DNA from: Muribaculaceae bacterium
GTDB taxonomy: Bacteria > Bacteroidota > Bacteroidia > Bacteroidales > Muribaculaceae
Assembly: GCA_009775125.1 (NCBI GenBank)
Contig: VSPD01000036.1
Location: 1-29,432, forward strand
Length of the DNA: 29,432 bases
Direction of reading: 5' to 3'
A program made the position numbers and the translations under genes. The notes under the pieces are model-generated. The model worked only from the letters and a program-made list of their open reading frames with translations. It had not been told where the DNA came from and ran no database searches. This document shows, in pieces, positions 1-6,827 of the stretch; within the stretch, counting starts at the first letter, position 1; each line of letters opens with the position of its first letter.

Positions 1-52
1 GGAGTGGGGAGTGGGAAGTTGGGAAGTTGGGAAGTTGGGGAGGTGGGAAGTT
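1..52. repeat. G-rich octamer tandem repeat
   Basis: The unit GGGAAGTT occurs at 13-20, 21-28, 29-36 and 45-52. A degenerate unit (two mismatches) at 37-44 keeps the 8-base phase. Bases 1-12 are related GGAGTGGGGAGT sequence. There are six runs of three or more G separated by 3-5 bases, which fits the G-quadruplex pattern. It lies at the very end of the window, where an assembly could have broken on the repeat. Function unknown. Confidence 0.85.
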
Positions 53-60
53 TGCATAAC

Positions 61-97
61 AAATGCGCCGGCTGTCATCACGACATCCGGCGCATTT
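61..97. terminator. Hairpin, probable terminator of an upstream gene
   Basis: An 11-base perfect inverted repeat (AAATGCGCCGG at 61-71, CCGGCGCATTT at 87-97) encloses a 15-base loop. The A-rich left arm and T-rich right arm resemble a bidirectional intrinsic terminator, although no long T-tract follows. It probably ends a gene located before the window. Bases 98-264 contain no convincing gene, only an isolated 14-codon ATG frame at 117-161. Confidence 0.55.
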
Positions 98-284
98 AAC
101 TTAAAAATCTAATCCTATGAAAAAACTAATTCATTTGTCATTACTTAACAACTTATGTTGATAAGATGCCTTGCTTCTTTCTGCTGTTGTATCTTAAAGA
201 CAACGCAAGGGGGTGTTTTGTTTAACGGCGCGGCGCTTTTTTAGCATTTTTTATCATATTTCCTATGTCAAACGACTGTTTCTT

Positions 285-315
285 TTTGTCGTTTTCCAAC
301 TTTTTCGTAATTTTG
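285..315 (+). promoter_or_regulatory. Bacteroidetes-type promoter of the glyS operon
   Basis: TTTG at 285-288 and TAATTTTG at 308-315 are separated by 19 bases. This matches the known Bacteroidetes primary-sigma consensus (TTTG, 19-21 bases, TAnnTTTG). Transcription should begin about 5-8 bases after 315, leaving a leader of roughly 20-25 bases before the ATG at 346. The promoter also rules out the in-frame upstream ATG at 265 as the glyS start. Confidence 0.75.
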
Positions 316-345
316 CCCTCTCAAAATCACATATTTAAAGAAAAA

Positions 346-1893
346 ATGGCACAACAAGACGACGTTTTCAAGAAAATCATATCTCACGCCAAGGAATACG
401 GCTTTGTATTCCCCTCCTCTGAAATTTACGACGGCCTGTCGGCTGTCTATGACTACGGCCAGAACGGCGTAGAGCTCAAAAACAACATCAAGCGTTACTG
501 GTGGGATGCCATGACCCTGCTTCACGACAATATCGTGGGCATCGACTCTGCCATCTTCATGCACCCCACAATCTGGAAAGCCTCGGGCCACGTCGACGCT
601 TTCAACGACCCGTTGATCGACAACCGCGACTCCAAGAAACGCTACCGTGCCGATGTGCTCATCGAAGACCAGATTGCCAAAATCGACGATAAAATCGAAA
701 AGGAAGTAGCCAAGGCCCGCAAACGCTTCGGCGAAACTTTCGACGAGGCCATGTTCCGCCAGACCAACGGACGCGTACTTGAATATCAGGCCAAGCGCGA
801 AGCCCTGCACCAGCGTTTCTCCGATGCGATGAACGCCGGCAATCTCGACGAGCTGCGCCAGATTATTATCGACGAAGAAATAGTATGCCCCATTTCGGGC
901 ACCAAGAACTGGACGGAAGTGCGCCAGTTCAACCTCATGTTCAAAACCGAGATGGGCTCTACCGCCGACGGCGCCATGACCGTTTACCTCCGTCCGGAAA
1001 CCGCACAAGGCATATTCGTCAACTACCTCAACGTGCAGAAGACCGGCCGTATGCGCATCCCCTTCGGCATCGCCCAAATCGGCAAGGCTTTCCGCAACGA
1101 AATCGTAGCACGCCAGTTCATCTTCCGCATGCGCGAGTTCGAGCAGATGGAAATGCAGTTCTTCGTGCGCCCCGGCCAGGAAATGGAATGGTTTAAATAT
1201 TGGAAAGAATGGCGACTCAGCTGGCACAAAGCCCTTGGCCTCGGCGATGAAAAATACCGCTATCACGACCACGAAAAGCTCGCCCACTACGCCAACGCCG
1301 CCACCGACATCGAGTTCCAGATGCCCTTCGGCTTCAAGGAAGTGGAAGGCATCCATTCCCGCACCAATTTCGACCTTTCCCAGCATGAGAAATTCTCGGG
1401 CAAAAAAATACAATATTTCGACCCGGAACTCAACGAAAGCTACACGCCCTATGTGATCGAGACTTCGATTGGCGTGGACCGCATGTTCCTGTCGGTGCTC
1501 TGCTCGTCGTATGAGGAACAGCAGCTTGAAAACGGCGAGACTCGCGTCGTGCTCCACCTTCCCGCCGCGCTCGCTCCGGTGAAATGCGCCGTGCTGCCTT
1601 TGGTCCGCAAAGACGGACTGCCCGAAAAGGCCCGCGAGATTGTCGACGACCTCAAATTCGATTTCACCACGCACTATGAGGAAAAAGACGCCATCGGCCG
1701 CCGCTACCGTCGCCAGGACGCCATCGGCACACCCTTCTGCATCACCGTCGACCACCAGACCCTCGAGGACAACACCGTGACACTCCGTCACCGCGACTCC
1801 ATGCAGCAGGAACGCGTGGCCATAGCAGACCTTCACCGCCTGATTCACGACCAGGTGAGCCTGCCGTCGCTTCTCCGTAAAATCAACAAATAA
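346..1893 (+). CDS. glyS: Glycine--tRNA ligase, homodimeric class II type
   Basis: This cytoplasmic enzyme charges tRNA-Gly with glycine using ATP. The 515-residue product has the class II core: RPETAQG at residues 216-222, FRNE (motif 2) at 249-252 and GVDR (motif 3) at 376-379. A C-terminal anticodon-binding domain begins near the LAPVKCAVLPLV segment. It is the alpha2 form, not the separate alpha and beta subunits of E. coli. I chose the ATG at 346 because the frame's earlier ATG at 265 precedes the promoter and its 27 extra residues do not resemble the family. It is the first gene of an operon; lemA follows after 11 bases. A tRNA-Gly(TCC) gene lies elsewhere in the window. Confidence 0.96.
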   Translation: MAQQDDVFKKIISHAKEYGFVFPSSEIYDGLSAVYDYGQNGVELKNNIKRYWWDAMTLLHDNIVGIDSAIFMHPTIWKASGHVDAFNDPLIDNRDSKKRYRADVLIEDQIAKIDDKIEKEVAKARKRFGETFDEAMFRQTNGRVLEYQAKREALHQRFSDAMNAGNLDELRQIIIDEEIVCPISGTKNWTEVRQFNLMFKTEMGSTADGAMTVYLRPETAQGIFVNYLNVQKTGRMRIPFGIAQIGKAFRNEIVARQFIFRMREFEQMEMQFFVRPGQEMEWFKYWKEWRLSWHKALGLGDEKYRYHDHEKLAHYANAATDIEFQMPFGFKEVEGIHSRTNFDLSQHEKFSGKKIQYFDPELNESYTPYVIETSIGVDRMFLSVLCSSYEEQQLENGETRVVLHLPAALAPVKCAVLPLVRKDGLPEKAREIVDDLKFDFTTHYEEKDAIGRRYRRQDAIGTPFCITVDHQTLEDNTVTLRHRDSMQQERVAIADLHRLIHDQVSLPSLLRKINK

Positions 1894-1904
1894 ATATCTC
1901 CTCA

Positions 1905-2519
1905 ATGAAAAAGATAATCATAATAGCCGTAGTGGCCGTTGTCGTACTCCTTTTGGGTGGCAACGGGTGCTCGACTTACAACAAAATGACAACCGCCGAC
2001 CAGGAAGTGGAAAGCGCATGGGGCGAGGTACAGAACCAGTATCAACGCCGGTTCGACCTCATTCCCAACCTTGTCGAGACAGTGAAAGGCTATGCCAAGC
2101 ACGAAAGCGAGACGTTTGAAAACGTGACACGCGCACGTGCCGGACTTTCCGACGCTTACAACACGGCGCAGGGATTGCAGCCCCAGACCGAGACCTTGCC
2201 CGACGCGCAGCAATTTGAGCAGTACAACCAGGCTCAGGCCGACCTCAACCGCGCGCTCAGCATCTACGTCAACGCCGTGCGCGAGGCATATCCCGACTTG
2301 AAAGCCGACCAGCAGTTCCGCGACCTGCAAGTGCAGCTCGAAGGCACGGAAAACCGCATTGCCACAGCCCGCACCCGCTATATCGACATAGTAAAAGACT
2401 ACAATCTAAGCGTAAAGCGCTTCCCTGCTAAAATCTGGGCGTCGATTTTCGGATTTGACGCTAAACCCCAGTTCCAAGCCGACCGTGAGGCACAAAATGC
2501 TCCCAAAGTACAATTTTGA
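1905..2519 (+). CDS. lemA: LemA family protein
   Basis: This 204-residue protein belongs to the LemA family, membrane-anchored coiled-coil proteins of uncertain biochemical role. It has a hydrophobic N-terminal segment (residues 4-18) with a Cys at 22 in a GGNGC context, compatible with a lipoprotein or single membrane anchor. The family-typical stretch around RFDLIPNLVETVKGYAKHE and the RARAGLSDA helix follow. It starts 11 bases after glyS. Its TGA stop shares a base with the ATG of the next gene (TGATG), so the two are probably translationally coupled. Confidence 0.92.
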   Translation: MKKIIIIAVVAVVVLLLGGNGCSTYNKMTTADQEVESAWGEVQNQYQRRFDLIPNLVETVKGYAKHESETFENVTRARAGLSDAYNTAQGLQPQTETLPDAQQFEQYNQAQADLNRALSIYVNAVREAYPDLKADQQFRDLQVQLEGTENRIATARTRYIDIVKDYNLSVKRFPAKIWASIFGFDAKPQFQADREAQNAPKVQF

Positions 2520-3091
2520 TGAAAAAATATCCTATCATAGCACTGCTCATCTGCGCCTTGGCCATGCCATGGATTTCTTCGTGCAACGATGACGACGACA
2601 ACCAGGACATCTGGTCGGCATACGAGAAATGGCGTAAAGAAAACGACAACTGGCTCGCCGAGCTCCAGGGCAAGAAAGATGAGGCAGGAAATCCCTACTA
2701 CAAGACTATTGTACCGGAATGGGACCCGGCAGCGTTCGTGCTTATACATTACTATAACGACCGCAGCAAAACCGAGGGCAAGCTCTCTCCGATGTACACC
2801 TCCACAGTCGACACCCGCTACATCGTTCACTATTACGACGGCACGCCGCTCGACTCGTCGTACAACAACTCGCTTTACGGCCCCGGCATATTCCGCACGC
2901 AGCTTTCGTCTGTGATTCCCGGATGGACCATCGCTCTTGAAGACATGCGCGTTGGCGACACCGCCGAGGTAATCATTCCTTACGAACAGGCCTACGGCGC
3001 GAACACATCTTCGGGCGTAGTGCCTTACTCCGCCCTTCGCTACCAGATCGGGCTTGTAGACATCCCCGACTACGAGAAGAACCCCAAATAA
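2519..3091 (+). CDS. FKBP-type peptidyl-prolyl isomerase lipoprotein
   Basis: The 190-residue product has a lipoprotein signal (hydrophobic stretch ending ISSC, lipid Cys at residue 22). A short acidic linker of D and N residues follows, then a C-terminal FKBP domain. The FKBP signature is visible as VHYYDGTPLDSS, a GWTIALEDMRVGDTAEVIIP stretch, an AYG motif and a closing YQIGLVDI strand. It should catalyse proline cis/trans isomerisation on proteins at the cell envelope. The ATG at 2519 overlaps the lemA stop by one base; a TTG lies one codon earlier but the ATG is preferred. dusB follows after 40 bases. Confidence 0.9.
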   Translation: MKKYPIIALLICALAMPWISSCNDDDDNQDIWSAYEKWRKENDNWLAELQGKKDEAGNPYYKTIVPEWDPAAFVLIHYYNDRSKTEGKLSPMYTSTVDTRYIVHYYDGTPLDSSYNNSLYGPGIFRTQLSSVIPGWTIALEDMRVGDTAEVIIPYEQAYGANTSSGVVPYSALRYQIGLVDIPDYEKNPK

Positions 3092-3131
3092 GCGACAGCC
3101 CAAGGGCGACAAACCCCAAAACGTCCAGGAC

Positions 3132-4115
3132 ATGACTATCGGAAACATCAATCTTGGAGAACGTCCGGTGATGCTTGCCCCAATGGAAGACGTCACCGAC
3201 GAATCTTTCCGCCTGATTTGCAAGGAACAGGGGGCCGACATGACGTATACGGAATTTGTTTCCGCCGATGCGCTTATACGCGACATTGCCGCCACCACCC
3301 GCAAGCTGCACATCAATGCAGCCGAGCGGCCAACCGCCATTCAGATCTACGGACGCGAACCGGGTCCCATGGTTGAGGCCGCGCTCATAGCCGAAAAGGC
3401 CGGACCCGACCTTATCGACATAAATTTCGGCTGCCCGGTAAAAAAAGTGGCGGGCAAAGGCGCCGGAGCGGGATTGCTGCGCGATGTGCCAAAGATGCTC
3501 GAGATAACGCGCGCCGTGGCCGATGCCGTGAAATTGCCCGTAACGGTCAAGACACGCCTGGGCTGGGACTGCAATTCAAAGATAATCGTCGACCTTGCCG
3601 AGCAACTCCAAGATTGCGGCATAGCCGCGCTCACCGTGCACGGACGCACAAGGTCGCAGATGTATACCGGAACGGCCGACTGGGCCACGATAGCAGCCGT
3701 AAAGGCAAATCCTCGCCTCACCATCCCCGTAATCGGCAATGGCGACATCGTGTCGGGCGAGACAGCCGTGCGCGCTTTCGAATCCGGCGTCGACGCCATC
3801 ATGGTAGGACGAGCTTCAATAGGGGCGCCGTGGGTGTTCCGCGAAATCAAGGCAGCCGTCACCGGCAAAGAATTCACACCACCCACCTTGGCCGAAAAAT
3901 TCGCCATAGTGCGTCGCCAGATTATTGAATCGGTAGGCCGCATCGACGAATATCGCGGCATACTCCACATCCGCCGTCATCTGGCCGTGTGTCCTCTTTT
4001 CAAAGGAATACCAAATTTCCGCGAGACACGCATTGCGATGCTGCGGGCCGACACTCTCGACGAATTAATGAATATAATCAATCATGTAGAACGCGATATT
4101 CTTCCTTCCCTATGA
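3132..4115 (+). CDS. dusB: tRNA-dihydrouridine synthase
   Basis: This flavin enzyme reduces specific uridines in the D-loop of tRNA to dihydrouridine using NAD(P)H. The 327-residue product begins with the Dus signature (APMEDVTDESFRLIC, residues 16-30). It carries the catalytic cysteine in NFGCP at residue 101, followed by the Gly-rich KGAGAGLL segment and a VHGRTRSQMY motif. The C-terminal helical tRNA-binding domain is present. The dusB assignment rests on overall similarity; the exact target uridine cannot be read from sequence. Its TGA overlaps the ATG of the next gene (ATGA). Confidence 0.93.
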   Translation: MTIGNINLGERPVMLAPMEDVTDESFRLICKEQGADMTYTEFVSADALIRDIAATTRKLHINAAERPTAIQIYGREPGPMVEAALIAEKAGPDLIDINFGCPVKKVAGKGAGAGLLRDVPKMLEITRAVADAVKLPVTVKTRLGWDCNSKIIVDLAEQLQDCGIAALTVHGRTRSQMYTGTADWATIAAVKANPRLTIPVIGNGDIVSGETAVRAFESGVDAIMVGRASIGAPWVFREIKAAVTGKEFTPPTLAEKFAIVRRQIIESVGRIDEYRGILHIRRHLAVCPLFKGIPNFRETRIAMLRADTLDELMNIINHVERDILPSL

Positions 4116-4819
4116 AACGCTTATCCGCCATTATAGTCCTCGCCCTGGCAACAGTTGCCTCTTGGGGACAAACCAAGACCTACACGTTGAATATAGGCGA
4201 TTTCGACGAACTGACTGTGGTGAACAGCATCAATGTGTCCTACTGCATGGACCCCGACAAAGCCGGCACGGCCGTGTACACGTGCTCGCCCGAAATCGCA
4301 TCTTACATCACGTTCACCAACGACAAGGACAGGCTTAAAATAGAGGTGATAACACCCGAAAACACTCTTCCGGTCGCAGGGCTCCCCTGCGTGAAGGTGT
4401 ATTCGTCGTCGCTTGAAAAAGCTCAAAACTGGGCAGACTCGACGCTTACCGTCGAAAACAACCAACCGGCGCAGGTGTTCAAGGCGAAAGTAATAGGCAA
4501 CGGAAATCTTGTGGCACGCAACATACACGCCACACGTGTGGAAGGAGCCGTTGAAGCCGGCAACGGGCATGTGTATCTCCAAGGCAAGGCGCGCAACGGC
4601 AAATTCAACATCGTGAGCGCAGGAGCCATTGAGGCCGGAGATCTCGAAACGGTGAAAGCATCGTGCCGCGTATTTGGTTCCGGAGCAATCGACTGCAACG
4701 TTTCAGAAGACCTCTCTGCATTTGGCGCCGGCTCCGGCAAAGTCTACTATCGCGGCACCCCCAAAATCAAAAACCGCACCGTAGGCATCAAACTTATCAG
4801 CGTAGACAATCCCGAATAG
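4112..4819 (+). CDS. Exported GIN-domain protein (DUF2807)
   Basis: This is a 235-residue protein with a signal peptide (residues 1 to about 20, ending SWGQ). The rest looks like the head GIN domain of DUF2807, a beta-helical fold common in Bacteroidetes, with an FDELTVVNSINVSY opening strand and repeated short Gly/Ala-rich strands towards the C-terminus. The molecular role of the family is unknown; an envelope or surface location is inferred from the signal peptide. The ATG at 4112 overlaps the dusB stop; the longer frame upstream (from 3989) is dusB shadow. The TAG stop at 4817-4819 is in the same frame as the following flippase. Confidence 0.82.
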   Translation: MKRLSAIIVLALATVASWGQTKTYTLNIGDFDELTVVNSINVSYCMDPDKAGTAVYTCSPEIASYITFTNDKDRLKIEVITPENTLPVAGLPCVKVYSSSLEKAQNWADSTLTVENNQPAQVFKAKVIGNGNLVARNIHATRVEGAVEAGNGHVYLQGKARNGKFNIVSAGAIEAGDLETVKASCRVFGSGAIDCNVSEDLSAFGAGSGKVYYRGTPKIKNRTVGIKLISVDNPE

Positions 4820-4891
4820 TCCATCGAAACCTTAAAGACACAAACTGCGCGGTCGATAAAGTGGAATGCCATCGACCGCATTGGCTCGCAG

Positions 4892-6292
4892 GTGCTTTAC
4901 GCCCTTACGGGACTGGTGCTTGCGTGGCTGCTAAGTCCTACCGATTTCGGCCTGGTAGGGGCGGTGCTGATATTCCAAGCGTTTGCATGGCTGCTGATCG
5001 ACAGCGGATTTTCATTCGCGCTTATACAACGGAAGAATCCGACGAGGCTTGATTACAGCTCCGTGCTGTGGTTCAACCTTGCCGTGGCTTCCATCCTATA
5101 CATTATATTATATATATGCGCGCCGCTTATAGCCGACTGTTTCGACGGCGACCGCAGGCTTGTGCCCTTGTCGAGAGTGATGTTTATCACTATTGTGACA
5201 AACGCGTCGGCGATAGTGCAGTCCAACCGTCTGATAAAACAGATGAATCCGCGTCCGTTGGCCATGGCGAATCTGGCCGCCCTTGTGGCCGGAGCCATAG
5301 TGGGAATCTGGATGGCTTTTGCCGGCTACGGCCCTTGGGCGATAGTATGGCAGTCGATAGCGATATCGGCAGTGAAATCAGCCATACTGTGGGCTACGGG
5401 ACGCTGGCTGCCTTTGATGCGTTTCTCATGGCCGGCGCTCAGGAGTTTCTTCTCTGTGGGCGGGTCGATGATGCTTACCGCTTTTTTGAACACCCTTTTC
5501 CAAAACATATATTCTTTCGTCATAGGCAACCGCATAGGCCTCGCGCCGCTTGGCTATTTCACCCAGGCCAACAAATGGAGCAAAATGGCGGTAGTGTCTA
5601 TTTCCATGACGCTTACATCGTCGCTGCTGCCTGCGCTTTCGCAGGTTCAGGATGATGAGGAGCGATTCAAACGGCTGTCGCTGCGCATGGCCCGGCTCAC
5701 CGCCTACATCTCGGCGCCCGTGCTTATCGGCCTTATCGTGATGGCCACGCCCACGTTCCATATCATGTTCGGCGACAAATGGGATGCGTCTATCATTCTT
5801 TTCCAACTTTTGCTTTTCCGAGGGATGTTCACCGTAATGACCGACCTTTACAACAATTTTATAATAGCCCTGGGCCGTTCGCGTCTTATCGTGAAAATGG
5901 AAATAGTGCGTGACGCCACGGCTCTCATAGCCTTGGCGGCTACCCTGCCGTTCATGTCCGCCGAATCCGCCTCGCATCCTTTGCTCGGCGTCGAGATTCT
6001 GCTCTACGGCCAGATAGCCGCAGGAGCCGCCGCATATGTCATAACACTTGTGTCGGCAGCCCGAACGGCATCGATACCCGTGGCGAAACTGTTCGGGGCC
6101 GGTATGCCGTATTTTATTCTTTCGGCTCTTATTGCCGCCGCAATATCGCCAATGCTTTTTCTCGACTGGCACCCATGGGCAATCCTCGCCGCGATGAGCA
6201 TCACAGCCCTTTCCGCCTACTTGCTTATAAACAAGATGGCCGGTTCGCGCATCCAAGCCGACGCATTGGCTTATATCTTGCATCGGCGTTAA
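4892..6292 (+). CDS. Polysaccharide flippase (Wzx/MVF-type), start uncertain
   Basis: This integral membrane protein has about 12-14 hydrophobic segments and belongs to the polysaccharide biosynthesis/lipid-linked oligosaccharide flippase families (Polysacc_synt type). It should move lipid-linked glycans across the inner membrane. The first ordinary start is the GTG at 4892, giving 466 residues. However, the 24 codons between the previous TAG and that GTG, translating around SIKWNAIDRIGSQ, look like the family's conserved N-terminus (a W-x-A-x-[DE]-R-x-x-x-Q pattern before the first helix). No ATG, GTG or TTG exists in those codons; an ATC at 4823 is the best-placed candidate. The true protein is probably about 489 residues starting near 4823. 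It ends the glyS operon. Confidence 0.85.
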   Translation: MLYALTGLVLAWLLSPTDFGLVGAVLIFQAFAWLLIDSGFSFALIQRKNPTRLDYSSVLWFNLAVASILYIILYICAPLIADCFDGDRRLVPLSRVMFITIVTNASAIVQSNRLIKQMNPRPLAMANLAALVAGAIVGIWMAFAGYGPWAIVWQSIAISAVKSAILWATGRWLPLMRFSWPALRSFFSVGGSMMLTAFLNTLFQNIYSFVIGNRIGLAPLGYFTQANKWSKMAVVSISMTLTSSLLPALSQVQDDEERFKRLSLRMARLTAYISAPVLIGLIVMATPTFHIMFGDKWDASIILFQLLLFRGMFTVMTDLYNNFIIALGRSRLIVKMEIVRDATALIALAATLPFMSAESASHPLLGVEILLYGQIAAGAAAYVITLVSAARTASIPVAKLFGAGMPYFILSALIAAAISPMLFLDWHPWAILAAMSITALSAYLLINKMAGSRIQADALAYILHRR

Positions 6293-6311
6293 TCGAGCGT
6301 CTGAAATTCGG

Positions 6312-6343
6312 CTTGCTATTTTTGAGATTTTTTTGTAATTTTG
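6312..6343 (+). promoter_or_regulatory. Bacteroidetes-type promoter of the dsbD operon
   Basis: TAATTTTG at 6336-6343 matches the -7 element exactly. The -33 element would be CTTG at 6312-6315, one base off TTTG, with a 20-base spacer. It lies 26 bases upstream of the ATG at 6370 and directly after the flippase, so it separates the glyS operon from the dsbD genes. Confidence 0.65.
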
Positions 6344-6369
6344 CGAAATAAACTTTCAAAACATAAGTC

Positions 6370-6822
6370 ATGGTAAACCGTATTATAACAATAATAATGC
6401 TCTGCATTGGTTTTGCAGCCAATGCGCAGGACGCCGAACCTGTGACATGGTCGGCCAAAACCGAAATGAGCTCGCCTACCGAAGGTACTCTCATCGTAAA
6501 GGGCACGATTGCCCCCGGATGGCATATCTACGGCACACAGCTGCCGGAAGGAGGCCCAAAACCCACGACAATTTCATATTCCGGCTCGAAAGGCGTGGAA
6601 TTTGAAGGCAAGACCGCGGTATCGCCCGCGCCTATAAAAGAAAAAGACCAAATGTTTATGATGGAGCTCACCACCTGGGAGAATTCCGTGACATTCCGTC
6701 AGAAGTTCAAAGTTACCGACCCGGAGTCGGCCCGCATCGTTGTAAAGGCCACGTATATGTCGTGCGACAACATGAACTGCATGCCTCCGAAGACAAAGCG
6801 AATAAACGTTAAGATACAGTAA
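6370..6822 (+). CDS. Secreted DsbD-alpha-like (N-terminal domain) protein
   Basis: The 150-residue product has a signal peptide (residues 1 to about 20, cleavage after NAQ) and one immunoglobulin-like domain. This matches the N-terminal domain of the DsbD encoded next. Both share a GWHIYG motif (residues 50-55 here) and a C-x4-C pair (Cys132 and Cys137 here, in YMSCDNMNCMPP). In DsbD the equivalent cysteines pass electrons to periplasmic partners. This protein probably acts as a separate thiol shuttle or partner for the adjacent DsbD; that role is inference. It is five bases from dsbD and surely co-transcribed. Confidence 0.85.
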   Translation: MVNRIITIIMLCIGFAANAQDAEPVTWSAKTEMSSPTEGTLIVKGTIAPGWHIYGTQLPEGGPKPTTISYSGSKGVEFEGKTAVSPAPIKEKDQMFMMELTTWENSVTFRQKFKVTDPESARIVVKATYMSCDNMNCMPPKTKRINVKIQ

Positions 6823-6827
6823 TAAAT

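Noticed and set aside
117..161. 14-codon ATG frame with a signal-peptide-like start before glyS
   Set aside because: Too short to support. It could be a decayed gene start or a leader peptide, but no promoter or conserved context is visible.
265..345. N-terminal extension of glyS from the ATG at 265
   Set aside because: The promoter elements at 285-315 lie inside it, and the 27 extra residues do not match the family.
268..1905. 545-codon antisense open frame over the whole of glyS
   Set aside because: It mirrors glyS and results from its codon bias. The translation shows no family features and no promoter is evident for it.
4112..6292. Natural fusion of the GIN-domain protein and the flippase by TAG read-through
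   Set aside because: Possible because the frames match, but a secreted domain joined to a flippase is unlikely. A non-standard or altered start codon is the simpler explanation; kept only as an alternative in the finding.
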